From: Flavobacterium branchiarum
GTDB taxonomy: Bacteria > Bacteroidota > Bacteroidia > Flavobacteriales > Flavobacteriaceae
Assembly: GCF_030409845.1 (NCBI RefSeq)
Contig: NZ_JAUFQQ010000005.1
Coordinates: forward strand, 1,612,001 to 1,676,000
Length of the DNA stretch: 64,000 bases
Direction: 5' to 3'
Under the pieces are notes generated by a model that saw nothing but the letters and a program-made list of their open reading frames with translations, had not been told where the DNA came from and searched no databases. Shown here piece by piece: positions 37,238 through 47,682 of this stretch. Positions within the stretch are counted from its first letter, which is position 1; each line of letters begins with the position of its first letter. The translations under genes were made by a program, and so were the position numbers.

Positions 37238-37254
37238 GCTATTTAAAATTAAAA

Positions 37255-37584
37255 TTAATTATTATAAATCGTTTCCATTCTACGAAGTAAAAGTCCCATT
37301 TTACTTGTGTCTTTAGAAAGCAAAGCAACACAGTTATCATCTTGGTTTTTAATTGCAACTACAATCCCTTCCTCATTTTTAATCATGACTTGTTTAAGTC
37401 CTCCTACATCAATATCCTCTGATAACTCCAAGCACATTTTTAAAATCATACCGATCATTGCAGCTACATTGCCATCGTAATCCAAATTAACCGATTCGAT
37501 TAAAATACCGTCAATACTAAAAATCAATCCAGAATCGACTCCCGTCTCTATTACCAAATCGTTTAAATCAATATCTCCTTGCAT
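37255..37584 (-). CDS. Roadblock/LC7-like protein, module 1 (first protein)
   Basis: A 109-residue protein with roadblock-type pattern (SGLIFSIDGILIESVNLDYDG, then a helix, GGLKQVMIKNEEGIVVAIK, CVALLSKDTSKMGLLLRRM). I start at the ATG at 37584: a longer reading from a TTG at 37608 would begin inside the -7 promoter box. It is paralogous to the protein at 48070-48426 and is co-transcribed with the larger roadblock gene, as in the second module. Confidence 0.72.
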   Translation of the reverse strand: MQGDIDLNDLVIETGVDSGLIFSIDGILIESVNLDYDGNVAAMIGMILKMCLELSEDIDVGGLKQVMIKNEEGIVVAIKNQDDNCVALLSKDTSKMGLLLRRMETIYNN

Positions 37585-37605
37585 ATGTGTGTTTTTTTGT
37601 GGGGT

Positions 37606-37613
37606 CAAAGTTA
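37606..37613 (-). promoter_or_regulatory. -7 box of roadblock module 1
   Basis: On the minus strand TAACTTTG fits TAnnTTTG exactly and lies 21 bases before the chosen ATG. Confidence 0.5.
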
Positions 37614-37854
37614 TTTTAAAATAGAGGAGTGCCTAGTTAAACACTTGTTAAATAAAAGTTAATCATACTAACCTTACATCCCATTATTTATAGTTCAATT
37701 TTTTGGCAATAATAAAATGTTTTGAATAAGAAAAAACAACTATAACCGCTAATAATTACCATAAAAAAAACAACTCCTAATACAAACAACAATATAGCAA
37801 ATCGACTTTATTAGATAAAACTCATTATCAAATCATTATATCTCTTTTTTTACA

Positions 37855-37862
37855 TAAATTTG
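37855..37862 (+). promoter_or_regulatory. -7 box of the 48-residue protein gene
   Basis: TAAATTTG fits TAnnTTTG exactly, 15 bases before the ATG at 37878. Confidence 0.5.
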
Positions 37863-37877
37863 CAAAAAATAAGTTCT

Positions 37878-38024
37878 ATGAAAACAACTGATGAATTACG
37901 CTTTGACTTAAATGTCAAGCTAATGAAATTCCGTAGATTTCGCTTCATAAACGGAGAGATCACTTTGGGAGATCAAAAACAAGAACAGGCTAAAAAAGGT
38001 TTTTTCAAAAAAATATTTAGCTAA
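37878..38024 (+). CDS. Small basic protein divergent from roadblock module 1
   Basis: A 48-residue ORF, too short for a standard 60-codon cut-off but with a perfect -7 box 15 bases upstream. The N-terminal half DLNVKLMKFRRFRF aligns with DVDVRIKDFEKMRI of the 74-residue protein at 47683-47907, and both end in a KKGFF/SKGLF-type hydrophobic tail. Both are divergent from a roadblock pair, so they appear to be the same component of a duplicated module. Function unknown. Confidence 0.65.
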   Translation: MKTTDELRFDLNVKLMKFRRFRFINGEITLGDQKQEQAKKGFFKKIFS

Positions 38025-38085
38025 AATAATTCACAAACGAAAGCTTTTATCAAAACCGCCCCTTTTGATAAATCTTTTAGTAATT

Positions 38086-40851
38086 CTACAGTATCTTTTC
38101 TTCAAAAGGTTTTTCAATATCTAAGATTTCATTTAAAAGCAAAACTATCTGCTCTAAGTAATCCTTCATTATTTCGCTAGTAATAATCGTATTAGTATCT
38201 TTTTCTTCTTTCAATCCAAAAGGCAAAAACCCAGATTTTAAATTCTTGAAAGAAATAATTCCTGCTTCTATAGGCAATCCTTTAGCATTATTCTCATACA
38301 TAAAAGCATAAGCTAGAACTTGAATAATTTTATCGTTTTTTATATCAGTTACAAGTCCATCCCAGTTCTTAAGAACAACATTTGCCTTATCTACTTTACC
38401 AGTTTTATAATCTATAATTCTAATAATACCATTACGCTGTTCAATTCTATCGACATTACCTTTTATCAAAACAGGAAAAGGCAAACTTGGATGCGTCAAT
38501 GTTCTTCCAAAAGTTTCTTCGATTGCCAAAATTTTAATTGCATCTCCTTCCTTGATACTGTCAAGTTCTACTTTCAAGAAATTGGTAACATTACGTTTGG
38601 CTACTTCAAAAGCCAAAAGATTACGTCCCTTCTTGATCTCACCCTCTTTATAAACCAATTTAAACTGTTTTAAGACTTCGTTATCCAACAATTTAAAACA
38701 ATTCAGAATATCACTCTCTGAGATAAATTTTCCAATAAAAGGATCATACAATGCTTTAAGCGTCTCGTGAATAATAGTTCCTAAAGTATTTAAAGCAATA
38801 TTCTCTTCTACTTCTTCTACTTCACGTATTCGTAATATTTTCTGAAAATAAAACTGAATCGGATTCCGAATATAACTCGTTAATGCTGATGGAGAAAAGC
38901 CAACTGTGGCAATCTCTTTCAAACGTGCCATCACAGCTTCAGATTTAGGAATAACCATGGGCTCATACGCAGTTTCAGGTAAAACCGCATTATAGATTTC
39001 GTGAGTTAAATTATGCTTTGGTTGTTTTTCGACTTCTAGTTGTGTTATAAAACGACTGCGCTCCCCTGCATCTAACCCTTCACTTTCGGTGTTATAGAGC
39101 AAATAAATATTTTTAGCACGCTGTAACAAATGATAAAAATGGAAAGTATATATAGCATCTTTTTCCTTAAAAGTTGGCAAACCTAATTCCCGTTTCACAT
39201 CGTAAGGAATAAATGAATTCATAGATTTACCCGCTGGAAATTTTCCTTCGTTCATAGAAGTCACAATTACGGTATCAAAGTCTAAAACACGACTCTCCAA
39301 AACTCCCATTATTTGCAAACCATTTAAAGGCTCTCCTTCAAACGAAACTTCTGCTACCTCAATAACTTGCTTATAAATAGCATAAAGTGTATCTATTTTA
39401 TCAATATGTTGATGTTGCAAATAATAATTAATCAACTTATTAATTACTTTAAAAATCGCAAAAACAAACGTTTTTGCAATCTTATCTTCCTCGTTATCAT
39501 TACTTAGATTACCTTTTATCAAAAGTAAAAGCGCCGAAATGTTATTTAAAACAGCAACGGAACCTGAATCCCACTTTTGAAAAAGTAACTGAAACAAATC
39601 TGTTTGATTCTCATTAAGCTCAATAATTTTGGAGTGGGTTATAAAAGTATAATTGTTTTGATTTATCTTTTTCACTAATTCCTTCACTTTAGCATAAGGC
39701 TCGACCAAAGGATGAGTTAAGATATCCAGAACATCCTTGTAATAAAAAACATAAGAGGTACTATTTCTAGACAATGCATTAGTATGCATTTTGAAAAGTT
39801 TTGCAATTAAAATTTGAGTTGGATTATTCTTGCTTGAATATCCCATTGTAATATTTAAAGCTCCCACGGTAGATGGTAAAGCATACAAAACTGGTACGAG
39901 TAAATTTTCATCTCCTAATACTACTGCAACTTTATCTAAAGATGAACCCGGATTATTGGTAATAATTTCTTCAATTATACTCCCTGTTATTTTTGCCTGA
40001 CCAATAGATTTTGGCGTACCAATAACTTGAATGTTTTTTGATTGAGAGAAATCATCCAATATCCATTCAAAAGGGTTGGCTTTATAATGTTTCCAATCTT
40101 GTTTAAAACGTCTAACAAATAATCCTGCATCGTGGTAAGGATCATTTAAGAAGGTCTTATCAATATCCCAATATATTTTGGCCTGCTCAGAAGCAATTAA
40201 ATGTTGAATAATTTTTTCTTCGGCAGCATTTAATGCATTAAATCCAGCAAAAACAAAATGCTCCTTTGAAACAGAATTAGTAAAATGATTTATATTATTT
40301 ACCGCTTCCCTATATATCAACCCCTGATAACCAATTTGTTTATTTAATAAATGGGCATATAAAGATTCATAATAATTAGGTAGCAACTTCCAAAAATCAA
40401 TATAATTCTCTAGTAATTGTGTTTTATTTTCAACCTCAATTCCCCACTTTTTAATATCCTCAATATCCTTAAGATAAGAAAGTACATGTGATGGATCTAA
40501 TAAATACCTATCAATCTCATTAAAATCCTGCAATAATGTTTTGGCCCAATTGGCAAACAACTCAAAAGACTGCTGATTTTTTTTCTCTGTAATAGACAAA
40601 TACACTTCATAAAACTCGAACAACAATTCTATTGAGTCAATTGAACGCACAGAAGCAATGTCCTGAATAAATTCTTCGATACTAATTATCTTGGGACTAA
40701 TAACTGTATTTTGAATTTGTTTTTTTAAAGCTTCAACAAGAAAAATTTTGGCTCTTTTATTGGGTAAGACAATTGTAGTCTCGGCCAATTTACCTAAATA
40801 GTCTTCAATAATAACCTTTGCAATCTTATCTAAAAAGTAAATCTCTGTCAT
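38086..40851 (-). CDS. addB: AddB/RexB-like PD-(D/E)XK nuclease protein of double-strand-break repair
   Basis: A 921-residue protein. Residues about 15-40 (ETTIVLPNKRAKIFLVEAL) are a degenerate Walker region of an inactive UvrD-like fold; the C-terminal 250 residues are a PD-(D/E)XK nuclease with SALTSYIRNPIQFYF and the active-site IIDYKTGKVD. I see no four-cysteine cluster of the kind that binds iron-sulfur in classical AddB. The start is placed at MTEIYFLDK (40851) because the alternative at 40878 lies inside the ompA terminator. It should pair with the AddA-like helicase at 43754-46912. Confidence 0.8.
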   Translation of the reverse strand: MTEIYFLDKIAKVIIEDYLGKLAETTIVLPNKRAKIFLVEALKKQIQNTVISPKIISIEEFIQDIASVRSIDSIELLFEFYEVYLSITEKKNQQSFELFANWAKTLLQDFNEIDRYLLDPSHVLSYLKDIEDIKKWGIEVENKTQLLENYIDFWKLLPNYYESLYAHLLNKQIGYQGLIYREAVNNINHFTNSVSKEHFVFAGFNALNAAEEKIIQHLIASEQAKIYWDIDKTFLNDPYHDAGLFVRRFKQDWKHYKANPFEWILDDFSQSKNIQVIGTPKSIGQAKITGSIIEEIITNNPGSSLDKVAVVLGDENLLVPVLYALPSTVGALNITMGYSSKNNPTQILIAKLFKMHTNALSRNSTSYVFYYKDVLDILTHPLVEPYAKVKELVKKINQNNYTFITHSKIIELNENQTDLFQLLFQKWDSGSVAVLNNISALLLLIKGNLSNDNEEDKIAKTFVFAIFKVINKLINYYLQHQHIDKIDTLYAIYKQVIEVAEVSFEGEPLNGLQIMGVLESRVLDFDTVIVTSMNEGKFPAGKSMNSFIPYDVKRELGLPTFKEKDAIYTFHFYHLLQRAKNIYLLYNTESEGLDAGERSRFITQLEVEKQPKHNLTHEIYNAVLPETAYEPMVIPKSEAVMARLKEIATVGFSPSALTSYIRNPIQFYFQKILRIREVEEVEENIALNTLGTIIHETLKALYDPFIGKFISESDILNCFKLLDNEVLKQFKLVYKEGEIKKGRNLLAFEVAKRNVTNFLKVELDSIKEGDAIKILAIEETFGRTLTHPSLPFPVLIKGNVDRIEQRNGIIRIIDYKTGKVDKANVVLKNWDGLVTDIKNDKIIQVLAYAFMYENNAKGLPIEAGIISFKNLKSGFLPFGLKEEKDTNTIITSEIMKDYLEQIVLLLNEILDIEKPFEEKIL

Positions 40852-40863
40852 TGTATAAAAATA

Positions 40864-40895
40864 AAAAAAGCCATTCAATTAAGAATGGCTTTTTA
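40864..40895 (-). terminator. Terminator after ompA
   Basis: A 12-base stem (40865-40876 and 40883-40894), loop AATTAA; on the minus strand it is followed by a T-run. It separates ompA from addB. Confidence 0.85.
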
Positions 40896-40915
40896 AAATT
40901 ATTTAGAAAAGTAAA

Positions 40916-42376
40916 TTACAATTTACCTTCGTATTTAGAACCTATGTGTCTAATTTCAGTTCTTCTGTTTTCAGCTCTACCTTTAGCAGTTTTGTTACTT
41001 GCTACTGGTTGAGATGAACCAAATCCTTTAGCAACTAAATTATCTGGGCTTACACCTCTTTCGATTAATGCATTCATTACAGCATTAGCTCTATCTTCAG
41101 ATAATTTGTTGTTGATTTTAGCAGAACCTGTACTATCAGTATGTCCTTCGATGCTAAATTTAGCATTTGGATAAGCTTTAAGGATTTCTTTGATAGCATC
41201 TAATCTAGCAAGAGTAGTAGCATCTCCTTTTTTGAAAGTAGCTTTTCCAGTGTCAAAGAATACTGCTCTAGCTTGAACTTTAAGATCATCTAATACAGCA
41301 GTAGTTACTTCTGGACAACCTCTGTTACTAGCTGGACCAGGTACAGTAGGACAATCGTCATCTTTGTCAAGTACACCATCTTTATCAGCGTCTGGCCAAG
41401 GACATCCACCGTTTTCTTTAGGACCTGCTACAGTAGGACATTTGTCATCTTTATCAGCAATACCATCACCGTCAGCATCTGGACAACCTTTTAAAGAAGC
41501 TAAACCAAATGTATCTGGACAAGCGTCATCTTTATCAGCAACACCATCACCGTCTCTATCTGGACAACCGTTTAAAGCAGCTAAACCAAATTCAGTTGGA
41601 CAAGCATCACTTGCATCAACGATACCGTCTCCGTCAGTGTCAGGACATCCGTTGAATTGTTTTAAACCAGCAACATCTGGACAAGCATCATCTTTATCGT
41701 AGATACCATCTCCGTCAGTATCTTTACCTCCAAATTTGAAAGTAAGACCTGCTGAATGTTGGAAATGAGATGGAGCGTCTGGAATACCATAAGAATCTTC
41801 TCTATCTCCAAAAGATTTTTTGTAAGTAGTAGCTAAAGATAAACCGATTGATTCAGAGAACCAAAAAGTTAAACCAGCTCCTGGGTTAACAGTACCATAA
41901 CTGCTATCTCCAAAGAAAGTATAACCTCCACCAACGCTTAACGAAGGATCGATTACTTTAGATTTGATCAAAGACATGAAGCTATATCTAAGTGTAGCAT
42001 CAATACCATAATACATTAAATCTCCAGGGTTAGAAACTACATAACCACGAGAATCGTGACCTGGTGCAGTTGGATCAAACTTTACGTATCTATCAATTTT
42101 ATTTACAGAACCTTGTAATCCTACAGAGAAATTATCACCAATGTATCTAGATACACCGATGTAAGATACTGAAGGAAGAATGTTCCAGTTGTCTTTTGCT
42201 GCGAAAGCCTGAGAAAAATGTTGATCTGCCCAGTTATGTCCTCCACCAGCACTCGTTTTAGTGTCTACGGCATTAACTCCAAAAGAGATAGCCCATGGAT
42301 TGTTACTGTCTTGTGCGTGAGAAGTTAACCCCATCGCCATCATCACAGCAACTAAAAGTTTGTTAAGATGTTTCAT
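40916..42376 (-). CDS. OmpA-family outer-membrane protein with thrombospondin type 3 repeats
   Basis: A 486-residue envelope protein: signal peptide (1-21), an eight-strand-type barrel domain (about 25-225), five calcium-binding thrombospondin type 3 repeats ([15 protein letters not shown] and relatives, about 228-350) and a C-terminal OmpA peptidoglycan-binding domain ([26 protein letters not shown]). It links outer membrane to cell wall and is usually very abundant in flavobacteria, which fits its strong, well-spaced promoter. The Cys-rich, proline-rich opposite-strand ORF is an artefact of the repeats. Confidence 0.95.
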   Translation of the reverse strand: MKHLNKLLVAVMMAMGLTSHAQDSNNPWAISFGVNAVDTKTSAGGGHNWADQHFSQAFAAKDNWNILPSVSYIGVSRYIGDNFSVGLQGSVNKIDRYVKFDPTAPGHDSRGYVVSNPGDLMYYGIDATLRYSFMSLIKSKVIDPSLSVGGGYTFFGDSSYGTVNPGAGLTFWFSESIGLSLATTYKKSFGDREDSYGIPDAPSHFQHSAGLTFKFGGKDTDGDGIYDKDDACPDVAGLKQFNGCPDTDGDGIVDASDACPTEFGLAALNGCPDRDGDGVADKDDACPDTFGLASLKGCPDADGDGIADKDDKCPTVAGPKENGGCPWPDADKDGVLDKDDDCPTVPGPASNRGCPEVTTAVLDDLKVQARAVFFDTGKATFKKGDATTLARLDAIKEILKAYPNAKFSIEGHTDSTGSAKINNKLSEDRANAVMNALIERGVSPDNLVAKGFGSSQPVASNKTAKGRAENRRTEIRHIGSKYEGKL

Positions 42377-42414
42377 ACTTAAATTTATTTAATTACAATT
42401 TAGTTAATTATAGA

Positions 42415-42444
42415 CAAAAGTAATGCGTAAATTTTTAACTACAA
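42415..42444 (-). promoter_or_regulatory. ompA promoter
   Basis: Minus strand TACTTTTG (complement of 42415-42422) fits TAnnTTTG, and a TTG (complement of 42442-42444) lies 19 bases upstream, the optimal layout. Confidence 0.7.
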
Positions 42445-42489
42445 AATGAAATGTTAAAAAAAAGCAATAAGAAATGCTAAAAGTGGGAA

Positions 42490-43683
42490 TTATACAACTT
42501 TTAACAGTTTTCCAACCTTAATAAATGCCTCTAAAGCTCTGTCTAAGTGCTCTTTTGTATGAGCCGCAGACAATTGCACTCTTATTCTAGCTTTTTCCTT
42601 AGGAACCACAGGAAAGAAGAATCCTATTACATAAATACCCTCTTTTAAAAGCTCATCTGCCATATTTTGCGATAATTTCGCATCATAAAGCATCACTGGA
42701 ACGATAGCTGAGTCCCCATCTATTATGTCAAATCCTGCTTTCTTTAAACCATCTTTAAAATAATTAGTGTTCCATTCTAATTTATCTCTTAGTGTAGTAT
42801 CTTTTTCAAGAAGTTCAAAAACCTTTATTGAAGCTCCTACAATTGCTGGCGCTAATGAATTTGAAAATAAATATGGTCTTGATCTCTGACGCAATAATTC
42901 AATAATTTCTTTTTTAGCCGTAGTATAACCTCCCATGGCACCACCTAAAGCTTTACCTAGAGTTCCTGTTATAATATCAACCCTACCCATTACTCCTTTA
43001 GCCTCAAGAGTTCCTTTTCCAGTTGCACCTATAAACCCTGCAGCGTGACATTCATCAACCATAACCATGGCATCATATTTATCTGCCAAGTCGCAAATTT
43101 TGTCTAATGGAGCTACAAGTCCGTCCATTGAGAACACTCCATCGGTAACAATTATTTTAAAACGAGCCCCAGCCTCATTGGCTTTAATCAGCTGTTGTTC
43201 TAAATCTTCCATATTGCTATTCTCATAACGATAACGAGCCGCTTTACACAAACGAACCCCATCTATTATCGAAGCATGATTTAAACTATCCGAAATAATC
43301 GCGTCATTTTCCCCCAATAAAGGCTCAAAAACACCTCCATTAGCATCAAAGGCAGCCGCATACAGTATTGTATCCTCTGTTCCATAAAAATCGGCAATCT
43401 TTTTCTCTAATGTTTTATGAATATCTTGTGTTCCGCATATAAAACGCACAGATGACATTCCAAAACCATGCGTATCCATAGCGTCTTTTGCCGCCTGAAC
43501 AACTTCTGGATGTGAAGACAATCCCAAATAATTATTAGCACAAAAATTCAAAACTTTCTCTCCAGTAGAAATAGTTATTTCAGCATCCTGAGCAGAAGTT
43601 ATTATTCTTTCTTTTTTAAAAATTCCGTTTTCTTCAATAGTTTGCAATTCATTTTGCAAGTGCTCTTTAATTTTTCCGTACAT
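42490..43683 (-). CDS. kbl: Glycine C-acetyltransferase (2-amino-3-ketobutyrate CoA ligase)
   Basis: A 397-residue PLP enzyme of the alpha-oxoamine synthase family. Lys244 in GTLGKALGG forms the PLP Schiff base, and [10 protein letters not shown] (210-219) holds the cofactor Asp/His. With acetyl-CoA it converts glycine and 2-amino-3-ketobutyrate in threonine breakdown. Length and motifs match E. coli Kbl, including the lysine number. A serine palmitoyltransferase-like role is less likely because of the strong match to Kbl. No threonine dehydrogenase gene is next to it. Confidence 0.93.
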   Translation of the reverse strand: MYGKIKEHLQNELQTIEENGIFKKERIITSAQDAEITISTGEKVLNFCANNYLGLSSHPEVVQAAKDAMDTHGFGMSSVRFICGTQDIHKTLEKKIADFYGTEDTILYAAAFDANGGVFEPLLGENDAIISDSLNHASIIDGVRLCKAARYRYENSNMEDLEQQLIKANEAGARFKIIVTDGVFSMDGLVAPLDKICDLADKYDAMVMVDECHAAGFIGATGKGTLEAKGVMGRVDIITGTLGKALGGAMGGYTTAKKEIIELLRQRSRPYLFSNSLAPAIVGASIKVFELLEKDTTLRDKLEWNTNYFKDGLKKAGFDIIDGDSAIVPVMLYDAKLSQNMADELLKEGIYVIGFFFPVVPKEKARIRVQLSAAHTKEHLDRALEAFIKVGKLLKVV

Positions 43684-43753
43684 TTTTACGTATTTAATAT
43701 GTTAAACTTTAACAAGTTATCCAAATTCAGCCTTTAACAACTGATTAATTTTT

Positions 43754-46700
43754 TCACAAATTTACTACATCGATATCGGTTCCTATATACACCAATGCCT
43801 TTTTTAACACTTTAAACCCCATATTTTCAATAGCAAATTGATATTCTTCTAACTGTTTCTTGTATTTTGGGTTAGCAGAACCTGTTTTATAATCCAAAAG
43901 ATAAGCCTTTCCATCAGGAGTAATGGCTACTCTATCTGGCTTTAAAATTTTTCCCTCTTTTTGAATTATAGTTTCTTCATTCAAAACTCTATTATCGTTT
44001 TCAAAACAAACGCTGATCTCAGGATGATTTACAATTTCTTGAATTGTCTTTAAAACAATGTCTTTTTGATCAAAAGTAATTAATCCGCTTTCTAATGCTT
44101 TTACAATTGCCAAATCTATATCTGACGCATATTTTACAAAAGCCAATATTTCATGTATTACATTTCCATAAGATATAGCTTCCTGCTGTTGTGTACCCCA
44201 CATTAATGCTTCGCGTTGGGCTATTTTAATATTTTTTGGATTTAAAACCTCTGAAACCAATGGAATTATTTTTGTAGATGACGAATGCTTCTCTTCCGAA
44301 GATAATTTAGTCGAATTACCAAATTCATACTCCAATTTACCTTCCTCATAAACCCCTAGATTAATTAAATATTTTATAAAAAAAGAAGCCATGTTACCAG
44401 GGAATTCGCCATCCTTTCGTTGCTTTATTTCCTGAGAAATAACATATAACTGCTCCTCTGCACGTGTCAATGCAACATACAAAACATTTACATTATCAAG
44501 TAGCTCTTCTTGTTTTTTTGAATTAAAAACCAAAGCAGCATCTTCTCCAAATCCTGCTACAGCACTACTATTATCTATTAACACTTTTGGCAGACCAAAG
44601 TCCTCTTCCTCCGCATTTAACCACAATTTATCCTTAGGTTTCCTACTGTAATCTTCTTCTGCAAAAGGCATAATAACAACTGGGAACTCTAATCCTTTTG
44701 ACTTATGAATAGTCATTATACGAACTGCATTATTCCCTTCTGGCGATGGAATACTAAATTTCTCAGCATTTTTATCCCAATAACTTAAAAAATCTGAAAT
44801 ACCAGCTTGATTTCGGATATCTCTTTCCAAAACTATATCAAGAAAATATTGCACATAGGCATTATTATATTCTGGACGTACAAATTTTGAAACTATTGTT
44901 TCAACTGCTTCATAAAGCGATTTTTTACGAATACTCTCAAACGAAAGTAAAACATCAAATTTTTCTAACCATTTTTCGAAAGCAATTTCATCTCGCTCCC
45001 CCATTCCTTCAGCAATAAAATCATGGATTGGCATTTTGATGTCTGTATTTTTTGCTAAAAAATGTAAAAAATTAGCCTTTGCTTCTAAATCGGCATTATT
45101 ATTCAAATATTTCAACAAGTGCACAATCAATCGAACTTCTGTTGCATTCTGAATCATCAATGTTTCCGAAGATAATAACGGGATTTTTTGTTCCGTTAAA
45201 TAATTTGCGACAGCGATACCTTGACTCCTCTTACGAGTCAATATAACAATATCCTTATACTCAAACCCTTCACGCAATACTTTCTGAATTGTATTTAAGG
45301 TTGCCAAAACATACAAATCTGTTTTCTCTAGTGTTGAATCATCTTCAATCTGATCATTTTTTTCAATTGCAGGAAGAAACGAAATATTTACATATCCTCC
45401 TTTTTTAGGATTTGTCTTTTGATGACTATGATTTTCATACAGATCTTTGTAATCTGCATTTTCAAACTCTGATGAAATTAATTTAAAAAAACCATTATTA
45501 AATTCAATAACCTCACTATAACTTCGATAATTGGTATCTAAATGTGTTATGATTTTATCTGGATTAGTAAACGGATTCAAATCCTTACTCAACTCGATAA
45601 ACTGCTCCGCTTTTCCTCCCCTCCAACGATAAATAGATTGCTTTGGATCTCCCACAATCATCAAGGTTCCTTTTACTCCATAATCATCTTGACCTGAAAG
45701 CGCATTATCTATCAAGGGAATTAAATTCTGCCATTGCATTTCGGATGTATCCTGAAACTCATCAATAAAAAAATGACGATACCTTTCTCCCAAACGTTCA
45801 TATATAAAAGGCGCAGGTTGGTTTTGAATCTCACGATGAATGATTGCATTAAATTCTGAAATAGACAAAACATTTTGTTCTTTTTGAATTTTTTCCAATT
45901 CATTACTTACCGTGTTTAATAACGAAAGTGGGGTAATATTTTTAAGGAATGCTTTGTAAAAATCTCTTTTCTCAAAATTCTTATATACCTTATCCAAAAT
46001 CAGAAGTAATTCTGGAATAATATTTTCTATTAAAGCCCTGTCTTTTGCTGTTTTATTTATTGCAATATCATCAAACTCATGAAATGTTTTATTCTTAGGA
46101 TTAAACTTTCCATCACGAATACTTTCGAGATGATTCGGAAAAGTTCCTCTTGAGAAGGATTTTAAATCAATTCCGTTTTTTTCAATTAACGAAAGTGCAT
46201 TGGTAGCAAAAACAGTATTTTCCTCTTCAAGGTCTTTACACAAAACCTTAAGTTTCTTTTTTATTTCAACAAATTCTTCAATTGACTTATCGTGAAAATG
46301 AGTAATCTCATTTCGATTATTCTCATTCAATATTAACCTTCCAGTATCAAGAATTTCACGAGAAACATCCCAACTTTTATCATCGTCGGTTTTTTCCATC
46401 GTAAAATCAATCAATAACTTGGTCAACGTTTCGTCCTGACCTGCTTGCGCAATAATCGCATCAACAGCCTCTACAAGTAAATTTTCGGTATCTAGAGTTA
46501 CCTCAAAAGTCATAGGTAAGTTTAAATCATGTGCAAAAGCACGTATGACTTTATGCGTAAACTTATCAATTGTCGATATATCAAAAGCGGCATAATTATG
46601 AATAATATGCTTAATGATATTTTGTGATTTTGTTTTTAATTCAATAACAGAAAGACCCGTTTCACGGGCTAAATCGTTCATTAGATCAATCGCTTTTGAA

Positions 46701-46912
46701 GAGGGTTCGTCTTTTGCAAACTCAGACAAACTCCCCACAATACGACTTTTCATTTCATGCACCGCCTTATTGGTAAATGTGATCGCAAGAATATTACGAT
46801 AGGCATCATTTTTAGACGCCGAAAGAATAATTTTAAGATATTCCTTAACTAATGTATACGTTTTACCAGAACCAGCAGATGCGTCATATATAGAAAAGGA
46901 GTGTCTTTGCAT
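43754..46912 (-). CDS. addA: AddA/RecB-like UvrD-type helicase-nuclease
   Basis: A 1052-residue superfamily 1 helicase with a C-terminal nuclease. Walker A is DASAGSGKTYTLV (10-22), Walker B FFIDEFQDTSEMQW, motif VI NVLYVALTRAEEQLYV, and the nuclease core is LLDYKTGS near the end. It processes DNA ends for recombination with the AddB-like protein. In this genome the pair is separated by kbl and ompA instead of being adjacent, although all four genes are on the same strand. Confidence 0.88.
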   Translation of the reverse strand: MQRHSFSIYDASAGSGKTYTLVKEYLKIILSASKNDAYRNILAITFTNKAVHEMKSRIVGSLSEFAKDEPSSKAIDLMNDLARETGLSVIELKTKSQNIIKHIIHNYAAFDISTIDKFTHKVIRAFAHDLNLPMTFEVTLDTENLLVEAVDAIIAQAGQDETLTKLLIDFTMEKTDDDKSWDVSREILDTGRLILNENNRNEITHFHDKSIEEFVEIKKKLKVLCKDLEEENTVFATNALSLIEKNGIDLKSFSRGTFPNHLESIRDGKFNPKNKTFHEFDDIAINKTAKDRALIENIIPELLLILDKVYKNFEKRDFYKAFLKNITPLSLLNTVSNELEKIQKEQNVLSISEFNAIIHREIQNQPAPFIYERLGERYRHFFIDEFQDTSEMQWQNLIPLIDNALSGQDDYGVKGTLMIVGDPKQSIYRWRGGKAEQFIELSKDLNPFTNPDKIITHLDTNYRSYSEVIEFNNGFFKLISSEFENADYKDLYENHSHQKTNPKKGGYVNISFLPAIEKNDQIEDDSTLEKTDLYVLATLNTIQKVLREGFEYKDIVILTRKRSQGIAVANYLTEQKIPLLSSETLMIQNATEVRLIVHLLKYLNNNADLEAKANFLHFLAKNTDIKMPIHDFIAEGMGERDEIAFEKWLEKFDVLLSFESIRKKSLYEAVETIVSKFVRPEYNNAYVQYFLDIVLERDIRNQAGISDFLSYWDKNAEKFSIPSPEGNNAVRIMTIHKSKGLEFPVVIMPFAEEDYSRKPKDKLWLNAEEEDFGLPKVLIDNSSAVAGFGEDAALVFNSKKQEELLDNVNVLYVALTRAEEQLYVISQEIKQRKDGEFPGNMASFFIKYLINLGVYEEGKLEYEFGNSTKLSSEEKHSSSTKIIPLVSEVLNPKNIKIAQREALMWGTQQQEAISYGNVIHEILAFVKYASDIDLAIVKALESGLITFDQKDIVLKTIQEIVNHPEISVCFENDNRVLNEETIIQKEGKILKPDRVAITPDGKAYLLDYKTGSANPKYKKQLEEYQFAIENMGFKVLKKALVYIGTDIDVVNL

Positions 46913-46992
46913 TTTTTAGTTTTTTTGTACTGTAAAAGTAAAACATCCCGAGAACTATCGGCTGTTAAAAACTAAAATTCTAGAAAGTAAAT

Positions 46993-47592
46993 TTATTCGT
47001 GTTTATTAAATGCTCTTTTGTTAAAGACAATTAAAATCCCAACACCTGTAGAAATCGCCATATCTGCAAAATTAAAAATTGCATTAAAAAACTTAAAATT
47101 TTGTCCTCCCCATATTGGAAACCAGTTTGGTAGATTTCCTTCCCATATTGGAAAGTACAACATATCAACTACTTTACCATGAAACAATGTACCATAATGC
47201 TCTGGAGCAAATAATGTCGCTAGATTATTATAACTATCATCGAAAATCACACCATAAAAAACAGAATCAATGATGTTTCCTACTGCACCAGCTAAAATTA
47301 AGGAGATTGCAACAATTAAATATGTCGAGCTCTTTTTTTTGACTGAATCGTATAACCAATATCCGATACCAAAAACAGCGAAAATCCTAAACACAGTCAG
47401 AATTAGTTTTCCATATTCACCCGGTATTTTCGTACCCCAAGCCATTCCTTCATTTTCAATAAAAAGAATCTTAAACCATTTAAAAACTTCTACCTCTTCA
47501 CCTAAGACAAAATTGGTCTTAATATAAATTTTAGAAATTTGATCAATAATTAATATGATGAAAATAAGTAAATACGCTTTTCGTAGTGACAT
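46993..47592 (-). CDS. lspA: Lipoprotein signal peptidase (signal peptidase II)
   Basis: A 199-residue inner-membrane aspartyl protease that removes signal peptides from prolipoproteins. Four hydrophobic segments are visible; GAVGNIIDSVFYG is the family motif, and the catalytic aspartates are Asp143 (GKVVDMLYF) and Asp177 (FNFADMAIS). A roughly 25-residue insertion between GNxxD and VVD is typical of Bacteroidota LspA. It would act on the many lipoproteins encoded in this window. Confidence 0.93.
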   Translation of the reverse strand: MSLRKAYLLIFIILIIDQISKIYIKTNFVLGEEVEVFKWFKILFIENEGMAWGTKIPGEYGKLILTVFRIFAVFGIGYWLYDSVKKKSSTYLIVAISLILAGAVGNIIDSVFYGVIFDDSYNNLATLFAPEHYGTLFHGKVVDMLYFPIWEGNLPNWFPIWGGQNFKFFNAIFNFADMAISTGVGILIVFNKRAFNKHE

Positions 47593-47631
47593 TTTATAAT
47601 TTTTTATTGGCGCAAAAGTAACAATTTAATC

Positions 47632-47657
47632 AAAAAAAACGCTCCACTAGGAGCGTT
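47632..47657 (-). terminator. Terminator downstream of the 74-residue gene
   Basis: A perfect 8-base stem (47638-47645 and 47650-47657), loop ACTA; on the minus strand it runs into a T-tract. It lies between the small gene and lspA. Confidence 0.75.
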
Positions 47658-47682
47658 AATTATTTCGTAACAAAATGTTTCA

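Noticed and set aside
41364..41702. 112-codon plus-strand ORF with SGQxxSLSA repeats
   Set aside because: It is the antisense of the thrombospondin type 3 repeats of the OmpA-family gene, so its repeats are a by-product.
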